A stretch of DNA of 64,000 nucleotides, taken from positions 1 through 64,000 of the forward strand of contig PYST01000115.1 in assembly GCA_003049485.1 (NCBI GenBank), written 5' to 3'. The position numbers were made by a program, and so were the translations under genes. Source of the DNA: Ophioceras dolichostomum (taxonomy: Eukaryota > Ascomycota > Sordariomycetes > Magnaporthales > Ophioceraceae). The notes beneath the pieces were generated by a model. That model saw only the letters and a list, made by a program, of their open reading frames with translations. It was not told where the DNA came from and made no database searches. Shown here in pieces: positions 18,287-30,921 of this stretch. Each line of letters opens with the position of its first letter. Position 1 is the stretch's first letter.

Positions 18287-20355
18287 TATTACTGCTCCTG
18301 CTGGCCGTGCCTTTATTTAGGTATTGTTCTTCTATCGTCCGACCGAGTTTCGACTCACTTCGCCCCTCTACCAATCTTTCCTTCAAAAACGAATATAAGA
18401 AAAAAACAGGACAACAAACAGGGCACACGGTGGGCGGGCAGGCTGGCAGGCAGCGGCTGGCTGGGCCTTTTTAAAAAGGGGACTCTAACAGCCCTGAAAA
18501 GATTGGATGAGCTGAAGAGCTGCCCAGAGTGAATGCCGGCCGGCCACAGCGTTGGTCGTGCTTCACAACCGTTTCAGCTTTTTGGGGCTAGGAGTCGTGG
18601 CGGCGGGTGCCGTTGCTTTGGATTTGTGTGGCGGCGATTGGAGGAGCAATTTGGAGCGGTCCTGTAAATCGGCCAACCGCGCCAGGCAAACACCGAACGA
18701 AATTGACTGATGATTATGAAAGGAGCAGACGAAAGAACAGAAGAGATTGAAAGAAACAACCAAAAAATAGACTAGGGAGTCTAATGTTTTTTTTCATGAT
18801 GAGGGAGAGGGGAGTCCGGAGGGAGGGGAGGAGGTCCTTATTTTATCGACCGTTGCGTCTTTGCTTCTTTGAATCGGGTTTCCTCGTTTGCTGCTTTGGC
18901 CTTCATGTGATTGTTGGACATCAACCCCCTTCAGACACAGCCATGTTAACATTTGAAAGTCATTCAACGAGTCAGGACGGTCGGTTCCACCGCGATTGCC
19001 GCCCTGTCCTCAACGGCTTTTTCAGATTCACCGCTCTGTGGCTGGTATCTAGCGCCATCCCGTAACTTGCTCGTCAACGGTCAGTAGCACCGTTAGTCGG
19101 AACCTGGAATAGTCAGACGGATGGATAGGTCCCTAGGTGCCTCGTGAACATGCCACTAGTACCTAGTGGAGGCTAGCGAGTGAGGCTTTCTTCCATCTGG
19201 ATGTGTGCAGCAGGCCTTATCTTCTCGATAGAGTGACGACGACGGGACACAAGGGAGCTGAGGTATGGCCGTCCTCATCAATCTCCACCAAAACCGGTCC
19301 GGCACCTCTCGCATCCGGGCCTGGGTGATGAGAATGCCGCGTGCGCATGCTGCAACCCGTGGACGCTGCGCCACGACACGGGGGATCAGTGCCCCGAAAT
19401 GGATGATTGCACGGCGCCGTTTTGTTCCTTTCCCGACGGCACAATTGATTCACAGCACGGAAAACTCTTTCGGTTTCCCCTTTTACCACGTCACCGAAAG
19501 ATATACACCAGGCAGAGTCAATTCTTTCTTTCACCCCTCAATTCTTTGTTGTCCATTTTTATTCTTTGCCTCCTTTGTGATGATGCGCTTGCGTGTCATT
19601 TGCTGGATGTAGGGCTGATGGTTGCTCCAAATGCTCAAGCTCAGCCAATCGTGGCTGGTTAGCGCAACGAAGATGAGGCGGAAAGGAGCGGCCCATTCGC
19701 GCGACCTGGCCTTCGTCGTCATCCCTGCTTCGATCCCATCCCATGGTCCACGTTCGGCTCCCACGGCATGCACGCAACACGCACGCAAACGGCGCAGGTA
19801 GATTCACGTCAGTTCTGGTGTGGGAGAAGTTGTCAAAAAAGTAAAATGCTTCGTCGTAGAAGCTGCTTTCTTCTCGAGATTCATGTCCGAGTAAAAAAAG
19901 CAAAGCGAACGTAAGAAGTGAAGGGTGAAGCGAACGTGGTGGTGTGGGTAAATATTTACACAATAGAATGGTACATATGGTACGTTTGGTTTATATCCTC
20001 TTTTTTTTGTGTTTGTTCCCCGGATGCAGTCCCCAACGCCATGCCAGCCAGCCAGAACCAAAATGCTCATGAGAGGATGGAATGAAAAAAGTGATGCAGG
20101 GGAAAGGGTCGGAGGGGAAAAGGCAGCGCGCAGATGTCGCATCACCCTCGAGAAAAAGAAGTGATGATTGCCTGACCTGAAGAGAATGGTGGCCGACCTG
20201 GCCACCTAAGCTTTGCCCCCTACCGTTATTTTCCAAGTGGAAAAACGGCCAAAGAATAGTCGAGGGCGAGAGAAGGGAAAAGATGATTGGTTTTGTTTGG
20301 TTGGGGAGATAAGACAAGAAGGTGGTAGGGGAAGCTGCGTGGCTGCGTGGCTTCC
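18287..20355. other. 2-kb intergenic region
   Basis: Lies between the 5' end of the ORP gene and the 3' end of the CAP-protein gene (both minus strand). Several short frames on both strands lack domain signal. No repeats of note. Confidence 0.4.
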
Positions 20356-21460
20356 TTAGAACGGCTTCTGGCCGACGCTGTGGGTAAGGAAAAGGTCGAG
20401 TCAGATATCGCGGCTTGTGAGGGATGGGCTTGAGATGAAAACTTGGGGACGGAGGGGGGAAAGGATCACGGCGCGGTGGGGAGAAGAATAGGAACTTACA
20501 CGTTGCCGGCAGGGGCGTACCGGGCCACGACGTACACTCCACCGTTGGAGTCGGAGGCGGCCGCGACGCCAACGGCGGTGGTCGACTTCCACACGACCTG
20601 GGCTGTGAGCAGGAAAAGAAGGCGGATAGGTCAGCCTGGTGCTCATTGTCCTCTCACGAGGTACACGCTTCTTCAAGAAAAGGACGAAGGATGTCGTCAA
20701 GACACTTACTGTAGTGACCGTAGCCGGAGAAGTCGCCCTCGCCAATGGCCTCGCCGTGGTAAACGCTCTTCTCGGAGATCCAGGCGTTGGAGCCGATCAG
20801 GAGCGGCGTGTCGGCGCTGTTGCTCTGCCAGAAGAGGTTCTCGCCGGCGCCGCTGCGCTCGCTGCCGTCAGAGTGCTGCAGGCTGCCGACCGAGGTGAGG
20901 TGCTGGGCCCATTGCAGAGCCTCGGCCGCGAGGGCGTCGTCCCAGACCAGGGCCGGGACGCCGACCTCAGCGCGGGCGGCGTTGTGGGCGGCGAGTGCCT
21001 GCTGGGCGTCGCTGCTCGGGCCGGAGTTGCCGGGAGCGGCGGTGGTGGCCGGGGGCGCGGCGGGCTTGGTGGTCGGGGCGGGCTTGACGGGGGCGGCGGT
21101 CGTGGTGGGCTCGACGGCGTCAGGCGTCACGACGGTGGTGCCGGGAGCACGCTGGCCCTGGTCGACGACCACGACGGTGGTCTCGACGACCACGACGTTG
21201 CCGTCGTCGGCGGGCTCGGTGCTCGAGGGGCGCTGGGTGGTCACGGTCGAGGTCGCGTCAACGGTCACCGTCTGGAAGGTGGTCGGCAGGATATCCGTGG
21301 AGCAGTCCTTGCCCTTGCCCTTGCCCTTCCCCCGGTGCCGACCCCGGCCGCGCTTGCCCTTGCCGTTGCCGCCGGAGCCGTTGCCGGAGCCGTCGTGGGC
21401 CTCGATGACGCTGGCGGCCATCAGGGCCAGGGTAAAAATCTTGGCGATGGAGAACTGCAT
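20356..21460 (-). CDS. Secreted CAP/SCP/PR-1 superfamily protein, 291 aa, three exons
   Basis: Exons are 20710-21460, 20500-20602 and 20356-20377 (876 nt); introns are 107 and 122 nt. Residues 1-21 (MQFSIAKIFTLALMAASVIEA) are a clear signal peptide. A Gly/Lys/Arg-rich segment (about 22-51, alternating GK/GR) comes next, then a long Thr/Val/Pro-rich linker. The CAP domain begins at about 155: AHNAARAEVGVPALVWD, then GAGENLFWQS, then GHYTQVVWKST formed across the first splice junction. It ends YAPAGNVVGQKPF, where the last six residues come from the tiny third exon. CAP proteins of fungi (Pry1 family) bind sterols or fatty acids outside the cell and some affect host interaction. The core lacks most of the Cys residues usual in PR-1, including the one in the Y-V-V-C-Y strand, which here is Ala. 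Confidence 0.9.
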
Positions 21461-24400
21461 GTTGTCGACTGATAATGTGAACGTATGGAGCGTAGGTAGT
21501 AGTAGAAAGAAAAAAACGAAAACTGAAATAGCCTTCGTAAAGGTCTTCTTAGAGGTCGGATATGAAGGAAAGTGGGTTGGACTATTGGAGTCTTGTCTAG
21601 AAGAATCGGAAATCTGCTTTTGATGGGGAGATCTTGATCGAAGCGTCGAGCCACGGGAAGGGAGGAAGACAAAAAGTCCTGCGCTCTGCGCGTTCGTATG
21701 ACAAAAGAGTGTTTCTGCGACAAAGGAATGAATGGCAGTTGGGGTGAGGAGAGGAAAGAGAGGAGGAGGAGGGTCGTGAATAACGCCTAGGTGTGGAGGA
21801 GTACCTAGTCATCTTATACAGAGTGTCGAGTCACCACCCATCCCAAGTATCCGCTTGCCAGCAGGGCAGGGCGGGACAGGCTGGCTGGCTGCACTGCTAC
21901 TCCTCCTTGCAGACGCAGATTGCAACCACCCCCCAGCTGGCCGTGCCCCAGCCCGAGAGTGCCAGGCTCTCAGCTCGACGAACCAATGGAACCTGATGAG
22001 GGCATTCTTTTTGCCTCCTCTCGAGCACCCGCCGGTAGTTCGGGTCGCTTCGCGCTAGGCCCAACCGCCAAGCTGACCGTGTGTGCTGGCGATTCCCGGC
22101 TTGCATCCTGTCTTCACGCCTTGCCTGGAAAACACCCTGGCCATGCAGGGAAGTTGGGAAGTTAGGAGGGGGAGTCGAAGGGGCGGAAGCTAGGCGAGCT
22201 AGGGACTCCAATTTGGGGCGTCTTCGCGGCCATCATTTGAAGGACGATGTCACATTCCCCTCCACGTTTCACGGTGATGACTTTGATCTCGGGGTGGGCT
22301 CATGCAGGGGAGGCGGCACTGGAAGGACTTGAGGACTTGGCCGGCCAGGCACGGAGGGCGCCTTGGGGTGGAGCTGGACCCAATCGCCGGCCGTCATCCC
22401 ATCCCCCGATTCCACCCTTCCCTGCTGCTCTTGTTGTTCCCCCGGTAGCTTAGTCCTTGCCTAGTTCGTCCGAAGTGTGTCTTGAGTTTCTGTCTCTAGC
22501 CTGACCCCTTGATTCGGTAGGTCAAATTGTTTCTACACCCGCTTATCTGCCTGGAAGTGATGAAGAGAAAATTCCAGAATGAAAGTCAGCGGGGAATTGG
22601 TTCGTTTATTTCATTATAGCAGAGGACCGCCATGGAACAAGAACAAAATTTGTTTACAGAAGAAAATATGTGTTGTTGCGCTGGAGACAAGGCCAAACGG
22701 GGTCCCTTTTGGTGACCTTATTTCCCAAGCTGTTTCACCACACAAGCGGTTTGTCCAGATCTCTCAGGGGCACGGCAAGGGGGTTGGACAGGGGCTGCCC
22801 CTCTTTGAGACAGCTGAGCTTGGCGGGGTTAAGGTCGGCCGCCCTGGCGCTGGCGGTGGGTGCCTGTTGAGGGATAAAACGGAACGGAACAACGAAGTCC
22901 TTCCTTTGTGGGGTTAGTTCCCAGCATTTTTTTTTTTTTTTAGCGGCTGACGGTCACACCGAATGCTGCTGTTGTGGTGCAATTGCAGACAAGAAAAGAA
23001 AGAGAGAGAAAAAAGCCCCCAACTTCCCGAAGTTGGAGTTTGCTTCCTTCCTACTGTGTAATTCCTCACCCGTCGTCGATCCATCCCGTCCGTGTGTGTG
23101 TGTGTGTGCGTTTAATTCCGTGCGTTTGCTGTACCATCGAGGCGAGGATTCCGGCAAGGAAAAGGAGTCTACGGAAAGTTCCTCCAGTCTTCTTTCGAGC
23201 TGACGCTATTCCTGGTTTCCTGGTCCCCCCCTTCCTCCCCTCGAATGTTCGAACCCTTGCCTGGTGGAAAATGACGGGGAGGCGGCGGGGAGAAATTATC
23301 GCATGGCCAGTGGCACTTTCCAAAGAACAAAACATGAAGGCACCAGGGCCCCATCATCGGGCGTGTGGGTGATTACGTACGGGCCTAACGGCTGGGGCAT
23401 GGATAGGGGACGCCCACCTAAAGCAAACAAGCAAGGTGCTTCCAAACTGTTGTTATTTTGCGTCAATTATTTGATGCCCACCACCACGGTGCTTTCTCAA
23501 CGGATGAGTGGTAGGGTGGGATTTGATGATCGATCTGATGTGACTAGATTGCCTCCCTCTTACTTTTTTTTTTGTGCCTGGAAATGTATGTGAGCGTGAC
23601 GTGGAAGCGACGCGAAGCAGGCTCCTCTTCGTCCTGCAGGAACCGAAATAAAAAAGGGGGGAAGTCAATATCGCCGGCGGGGTTTCTTGTCGTGCCCCAT
23701 CCCATCTTGGCTCCCGCACGTCGACCACCAACTGTCGTCTGTTCTCCTTCCACCAAATACCGGACGGTTGCATCCTTTGAATATTTGGATTCCTGGTTGA
23801 CGAGAGAAGCTAAGGTCTTTCTATTCCAGACCTTTCTAACGCCGTAGAACTGTGCAGTACATAATAGATCCTCCTTCCCGAGAGGGTGGCCGATCTCCGG
23901 TCGCCAGGCACCAAGAGTCAAGCGACTTTTACCTACCTAGAGTCAAGATTCAGCCAGAAAAATGGTTGGTCTCGGGAGAAAAGATTTCGTTTGGATTTGC
24001 TCTTTTGAGCCCTAGCTTCTTGCTCGGGGCGGCTGTTGGGAGACCCAGCTGAGTGAGAAGTTGTGCCGTGCATAACAGGCACATACATGGCGCTTCTTCG
24101 ATCGGCAGTCACGCCGAGACAACCACCCCCCTCCCTCACCAACTCACTACATAAGGTACGACGTTGGTTGCTGACTTGGACACTTTCTTTTCTTGTATTT
24201 CTCTCCCCTCTGGTCTGGAAAAGTATGCCCAGAGCGAAGAGGCGTTGGTCCTGACATCTCCCATCGTGAAACAGTGTGCGTGCACAGCTGGCTGCCCGAC
24301 CACATGTCGCGCGTCCATTGCACGGGAAGAGGACAGCGCCAGCCGCTCCTTCCCAAACCGGCCCTTCATAACGGCTGGACAAATGGAAAACGCCACACAC

Positions 24401-27267
24401 GTGATGTGCCCGGAAGATTGGCTGTGTCTTGTCCCCCACCTCATTTACCGGAACCCCGCGCTGTCCGGAAGTTACACGGCGGCACGGAAAACCCGAGGAA
24501 TGGTTCAGGGACGGAGGATGAGGGAGGGAGGATCGAAGCTTAATATCCCATGGATCTCAGCCCAAGCTGGGCACACTGAGACAAGCCGGTCTGTGTGGTG
24601 GAATACACGATTCTGTCCATGGCTGATGATGGGTCGCGTCAAAGCAGAATACACGTACTCCTCCGTCCCCCTCATTGTGGACGGGTGGTAGGAGTAATTT
24701 GATTCCGATTCCAAATTCGTCGCTAACACACGAGCACGTTCTTACAATCGCACACCGCCACAGTCAGAGGGAGTTGGTGCTGGCGCAATGGATGGTTGGA
24801 CGGAATTGCTCAGGTCTAGTCTCAAACTGCCGGCCCACCACCCTGCTCCAACAACTCCAGCACCATCATCAGCACGGCGACTTTGTCCGACCGTCATCGT
24901 CATTTAGTCGCAAAGCTCAGATTCCGATAGTGTGAGAGCGAAGCGAGCCACCTTCTCGGTACTATGGTGCAGAATCGGACTGCCCGCCCGCCCATTCAAG
25001 CCACATGCAGCAGCCCAGAAGCTGTGGCGGAAGATTCCAGTCCAGACGACCTGATCGTTGGCCCGGCCCACGGCCAGTTATGACTCCCGCTCCGTCATCC
25101 CTGCTCTCCCGTCCGTCGATTGGTGCAACAAAGGCACCTGGCCGTCCCAGGTCGGGCTGGACGGCCTCGGAGCCCCGTCTTCGCTAGGCAGTCGAAGAGA
25201 GAGCGGCCATCCCCGGCGGCCCACAACTTCACACGTGGCCGGGGGGGACTGTTGATCAATATTCATTTTTGTGATAGAGCCAGCCATCGCTTCGAAGCTA
25301 GAGAGTGTGGCACAGTCTGGCCACACCCTTCTCCCGCGTTTCACGGCGAGGCGAGGTTCTTCTCAGGTCGTCGAGACAGGTTATCGTCATCCCACCCGGC
25401 GTATGACAAGCCCCTTTCCACTGGTTTGCTCCCGGGCCCTTTCCCAGCCTGCCTGTGCCTGGCCGCGAGCCAGGCCAGCCCTCTCCGACCCCAGACCTTT
25501 TCTCGCCTCCAGTTTATTTCTGCTCCCCAGTCTTTCGGGTCCTGGGAATTGGTTGGACGCGGGGAACTGGACCTGAGACCGTCACTTCCGCTGGGCTGGA
25601 CTGAACCAGATCATCAGTCCTCTAAATAGACCCCGGGTACCTTTCTTCAATTCTCGAACCTGTCACTACTCATTCTCCCAGCGGCCACCTCCCTCCACGC
25701 CGTCTCCGGCGGCCGCCCTCCTGTGGCATTCTCGGCAATTGCATCTCGCATCTCGCCGACAGTGCACACACGCGCGCGGCACAGACATGATCGGATGCTT
25801 CGGGATGGATTTCTGCCAAGCAAAAGATATCGCGGCCTCGCAGACCCCGACCTTGGGGGAGGCGCTACCTGGTCCCTACGTACCAAACCCACCTACCTAT
25901 TTATTGAACAGCGCACCCTGGGCCCGTCGAGGGACCACGAGGAATAGTCGAGAGGCTACAGGTCACACCTCCGAAGGAGTCACTTTGCTTACTTTCTATT
26001 TTGGCTACCTATTTCAGTCAGATCTGCTTTTGCAGTGCGAGCAGTCTTGCGCCTCTTGTCTACCCTGACTCCCCATTCGTGCATCACCGCACGGGAAATT
26101 CTTGAGCCTGTAGTCGTCTTGACTGCTGCACCCTGCGCTCTCTCTGCCTGTCCGCTCGCAAGGCTTTAGCCCCAATGGATATGCTAGCTTCTCCTTTCTA
26201 ACTACTTCGGCTCCGTCGCGTTCGCGAGCATTTCCAGCCTGCTCTGACTGCGCCGTCTCTCCACGCCTCACCTACCTAGCGCTCATCAGCCTGGCATGCA
26301 TGCTCAAAGCTTGAACCCCCTGGGTTGGCCGCGCGGCCGTCTGTCGTCTGTCGTGATAGGCAGTTGAGAAGACCAGTGCAGTCGCTGGCGCTCGATTGTC
26401 CTACCTGAAGTCGGTAGGGGGGAAGGCGAGCCCATATTTGAGGCCGTGGAAGTGCATCTCCTTGCACATTTGGCAGCTGAAGCCTGGTCGGTGGCAGCCA
26501 GTGGTAGCCACCGACAGCTTCACCGTCCACTTGTCGCGCTGGCGGTGGTGTTTTAGAATGAGGCGTAAAGCTACGTGCGTTTTCTTTCCTTCTCGAGCTA
26601 AGATCATGAACATCAACAGAACGGATAAGGCATGGTTTCGAAGACCACTAGGATTCCTTGTAGCACCTACCTAAATGGTCCCTTTCCGTCATACCTTCGG
26701 GTGATCTATATTTTTAATAGATCCCCGAGGTTTGCGTATTTTCCAAGTTGGATCGGTGCAGAGGTTGCGATCGTGCGGCTCATCCGGCCAACAGCCGAAA
26801 AATGCTAGGTCATTATGAACCCGTGTCTGGAATTGATGAACTCGCTCTCCGCTCTGCACAGCGATTGGCTCTACATACGTCCAAGATGATGGGCCTCTCT
26901 CCCGCCTCTAGCAGCCGAGATTCACGGCCCGGCCCGCCGGATAATCGCAAGCCGCTCCGGGTCGATCTATCCCCACACCATCGGTTCATCCGCAGGCTCT
27001 CTCGCACATGCCCGCTCGTGGAAGCGCGTCCTCGACGGCGGCTGTTACTCCCTCACGAACAGCTGGAACAGCAGCGCAAAGCCGTCAATCTGCCTCGCCA
27101 TAGCCCGGTGCATCCCAACCCAGTGCGCACATGCTGCCAGCACTCCATACACACCCTTCACATCGATGGTTGATCCCCGTCACGCCATCCTGGAGCGAGC
27201 TAGTAGTGACTTGCCCGCCCACTCGACTGCTAACTCGACGACCACTCCACAGCGCGCCGTATCCCAA
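21461..27267. other. 5.8-kb gene desert
   Basis: No open frame here has a recognisable domain. The longest (24164-24691 plus, 175 codons) has no coding-like character and no homologous motif. The region holds short low-complexity tracts: a T16 run near 22928, a (TG)n tract at about 23092-23108, and CCTAGGTA/ACCTACCT motifs (21788, 23934, 26274, 26667). It separates the CAP gene from the MFS gene and would fit long regulatory sequence, an unannotated non-coding RNA, or genes too spliced to see by eye. Confidence 0.4.
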
Positions 27268-29414
27268 TCACGGCCTGTAAACCCAACCCTCTCCCTCCTC
27301 CTTACCCTGATCCCCTGGAGCGATGCTTGGGCTTCTGTTCCGGCGGTTGAGCCACCAGTATTGCACGTTCGCAACCACCGAGGCGACCAAAGCAAGGGAC
27401 ACAAGGGCGAGGATTGCGGTCCATCCCGTGCGGTAAAGAGGCCCGTCGTCCTGCTGGAACAGCTGGCTGCCGATGATGCCCGCCGCGTTGGCCGACATGA
27501 TCACGATTGCCATAGTGACAGATCGCTCGCCGGCTGATTTGGCGTTGAGTGCCATCCAGGAGCTGTTAACGGGGTCTAAGGGGTGGGTTAGAAGGATTTC
27601 TAGTTAGCGAGCTGCACTGCTACACGTCGAGTCTAATCTGATAAAAGGTCGTGTAAACTGAACATACGCCAGTTGCTGGCAAAAGCGATGCCAAGCGTCA
27701 GAAATGCGAATCTAAGATTCGCGTCTGTCGAAGTTATGAGGAGTCGATTGGCCAGCGTGAATCCCCAAAATATGAGAAAGCCCAGAAACACCATCGGACC
27801 TCTTCGGCCGAGCTTGTCGGCTATCATGCCCCAGGCAATGTTCGTGAAGAGCAGGATCCAGGCCCCTATCGACGTCATGGCGTTCGACTTGAGCCTGTCG
27901 AAGCCGAACGAGTTGACGAGCGTCGGGGCGTAGGATCCCAGGGTTTGGGATGGGGCGATGCCGGCGATTGTGAAGATAACGTGTGGGATGAGTCGCCAGT
28001 TCGTAATCTGTTGGGATGTTAGGCGATCCTTCTGATGTTGTAGATGAATGAATCGAATGAAAAAAGGGGGACAAGTAGATACTATAGGCGAAGGGCACGA
28101 ACTGTTTGCTTGAACTCCTGCCAGCTGACATGAGTCTTGGTATGAATCTTGGAAGGGTCGTCTAGCAAGACTCGTCTGACCAGGATCCGAGTCTCCTCAG
28201 GGGTGAAGTATCGGAAGCCAGTGAGGGAAACCGGCGTGTCTACCGACCTCGGGAACAGCGTGACGAACACAATACCAACGATGACGGTGAAGATTCCTTC
28301 GATCTGTGGCGCCAGGGCAGATGAGCAAAGAGTCGACGATAGCTATATCAGAATACCGAAGAGTGTAAGCTATCTCACCAAGAAAAGCCACTGCCAGCCT
28401 GCTAGGCCAGCAACCCCTCGCATGTGGAGTCTGGAGGAAGGAAGAGCTCGAAGTCAGCTCGACGTTTCTAAAAAGTCATCAGTCAGGGCGAGCTGCCGAC
28501 TCACATCCCGTAGGCGATGAGCCCACTCGAAGCACCAGCAGACATGTTGCCAATGAAGAACCAAGAGAAGCGTTTGCTAGTCTCGTCCCGCTTGTACCAC
28601 CGGGTAATGGTGTATAGACCGGCGGGGATGAAACCTGCTTCGCATAGTCTAGAAGGGCAGACTCGTCAGTGAGATATCGCTCATCACTAATAGCAATGAG
28701 TGAGACCCGGCATCTATACCCAAGAAGAAGCCTAGTGGCGAGAAATGGGCCGAGTCCCTTTTGGAAAGCCTGGAACGTTGCCACGAGGCCCCATGCGAGG
28801 ATCTGCGAGCCGATCCAGATCGTCGGGCCGAGACGGTAGAGGATGAGGTTGCTTGGGATCTGGAATGAAGATACGATGTGGTGAGCTTAGACAAGGTCGG
28901 TGAAGATTTCAAGTTACTGATGTTGAAGAAACTCATCGACTCACCTCAAGGATCACGATGCCGGCGGACAGGAGTTGCTGTCCGATGTTGAACTGGTTCT
29001 GCGTGATGCCGACGTCGTGGAAGAAAAAATCCGTCAAGGCGTTGCCGCTAATCCGCACGTAGAGTGAAATTTGTGGTTAGTGAGTGATGCTGCGGACCGG
29101 TATCGTCTGTCGCCTAGGGCAGCTTACATGTTGCCCCTGTCGAGCTGGAGGGCGAAGAAGCCAAGCATCAAGAGCGGCATCACGATCCGATCGATCCTGC
29201 CGTCCAGTATTTCAGTCAGCTTCTCTCCATGTCGTTGACCACCTTGGGCACGGGGAAGAGGGGATTATGGATGCTATTCATGGACGGGAGTGCCTAGGTA
29301 CTTTCGAACAAGTCTCCTCTCCTCCTCATCCGTCCAGTCCCGCTCCACGTTCTCTCCATCGCTCGAGCTCTCCTGGCTCCCAGCAAAGATCCCCGTGACG
29401 TTCTTTTCATCCAT
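27268..29414 (-). CDS. MFS permease of the anion:cation symporter (Dal5/Tna1-like) family, 489 aa, nine exons
   Basis: These 12-TM plasma-membrane symporters import small organic anions such as allantoate, nicotinate or other vitamins. Exons are 29302-29414, 29128-29196, 28945-29047, 28720-28859, 28505-28648, 28379-28430, 28103-28303, 27668-28007 and 27268-27575 (1470 nt). All eight introns are 70-105 nt and the frame is kept throughout. Family marks are: LVRKIDRIVMPLL at the first helix; FFALQLDRGNIGNA, the usual loop after TM1; LGLCEAGFIPAGLYTITRWYKRDE; the WQWLFLIEGIFTV junction; FPRSVDTP; and ADKLGRRGPMV between TM8 and TM9. The C-terminus is short and acidic. The donors GTACCT (intron 1) and GTTCGT (intron 7) are non-consensus but required by frame. 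The substrate cannot be inferred. Confidence 0.9.
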
Positions 29415-30921
29415 ATCAGCAAGTCAGATAGGTAGGTAGTCAAGAGAGATATATTCTTGGTAAGAAGAATCGGCTGGCGGGGGTTTGGCTGGGTAGGTAG
29501 GTGTCGTAGATCCTCACTCACAGAGCGGACACGCCTGGACTTTTTATCCGCATCATGGGTGAGCACCAAACCCCCGGAACCAAGGACCTCCACCCCCTCC
29601 CGCTGCAACCTGTGCCATCCATATATCGGCCCCTGCAAGGGCGACTGCATCCCATCACACCATGGTGGCAGGGATGAGTGAGTGGCTCCCGGAGACCGGC
29701 TGTCGAGACAGGACCGCCAAGTTCCCTATCTACTGCCCATGCCTCTCATCTACTTATCAGCGCAGCAAAGTCCCCGCTCTAGACGACATCGACGAAGAAT
29801 TTCTGAGGGTCCGCCCCGATCATCATGCCGGATCTCGGGAACCATTTTCCTCTTCCGGACCGAAGGGTGGTGACGTTCTCGCGCTAGCGCGGGGTCGCCA
29901 TCCGACGACGCGCTCACGCCATCGAACCGACGACCTCAATACCGCCCTGAGTCCCACCTGACTACTAGTATCACACAGCGCCCACAAAATGTTTGGTAGA
30001 CACTTTGCTGTCGCATGCATCACCATCCACTTCCCTATCGGCCAGGGACGGAAAGAAACCGATTGAGAAAATTGAACAAATAAGTCTTTCTTGTAACACT
30101 AAGGTACCTGTGTAAGTGGGTTGGTAGGAACCTGCCTAGGTACCTAACTACCTACTTGCCTACCTACCTAGGTAGCCTAAGGTAAGGAGAGTTAAGCTAT
30201 CTCGGCCGATGTTCCGATGGCATTGAGCCTCATGGTAACCGACCTGCCACCTCACTGCCTCTAGCAGAGCCTATCGTTCGCGTAATACGTGCAGCCGTCC
30301 CACATTTTTGCTGTGCCTCCCGTGCCCTGAGAAACAGGCAGAAAAGCAAGGAGGATCCCCCAATGTTGCATGCGAGCCTCATCAAATTCGTGCCCTACCA
30401 GTATTGCTGCACATTTTGCCAATGCTGGTACGACGAAACAAGCGCCCTCGCGGCTCTTTAAGTCTATAAATATGCACATGCGGGTGCCGACGGTAGGCGG
30501 ATTCGACGGTCTATTGGCAATTCCGGGCCCCCAAGAGAATGCGCGGCACATGGCACACGGCACAGCATGCGATGGTACTTGTCGGCAGCCAGCTGAGGAT
30601 CTTAGGGGCTTCAGATACTACACTCAGTTTTGCGATTGCATCGCCCCAAGATTCCTCCCGTGAATGAATACCTACCTAGGTAGGCCGTCCTCTCCTAGGT
30701 CCAGCTCGCATGCATCTTTTATCATTCCAACATTCTACTACAAGATTGCTTTACAGGTCTAAACGGCTCATGTCCAGCAAGAGCACGCAGAACATCCCAG
30801 AAAGGGGGCTCCAAAGTCCACGGCTCGAAAAAGGAGCGGGTTTGGCCCCCACAGCCTTACGGCGCAAACCCAAAATCCCTACCTTACCTACCTACCGAGC
30901 ACCAGTGTCCGAGTCCGCACA
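29415..30921. other. 1.5-kb divergent intergenic region rich in AGGT/ACCT repeats
   Basis: Separates two divergently transcribed genes, the MFS permease (minus) and the STAND-N/Rho-like fusion (plus). Short palindromic TACCTAGGTA-type motifs cluster at 29430-29505, 30105-30182 and 30670-30684, plus CCTTACCTACCTACC at 30885-30899 just before the start codon. No protein gene was seen. Confidence 0.5.
30105..30182. repeat. Cluster of CCTAGGTA / ACCTACCT palindromic motifs
   Basis: Within 78 nt the sequence is almost wholly made of AGGTACCT, CCTAGGTACC, CTACCTACC and CTAGGTAGCC units, several of them palindromic. The same motif recurs in intergenic sequence throughout the window but was not seen within the coding exons described here. 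Confidence 0.6.

Noticed and set aside
20639..21623. Two long plus-strand frames opposite the CAP-protein gene
   Set aside because: Gly/Val/Ala-rich shadows of the GK/GR and Thr-rich segments; the minus-strand frame has a signal peptide and the CAP motifs.
24164..24691. Plus-strand open frame of 175 codons in the gene desert
   Set aside because: No recognisable motif, no family-like pattern and poor start context; within expectation for chance in 5.8 kb.
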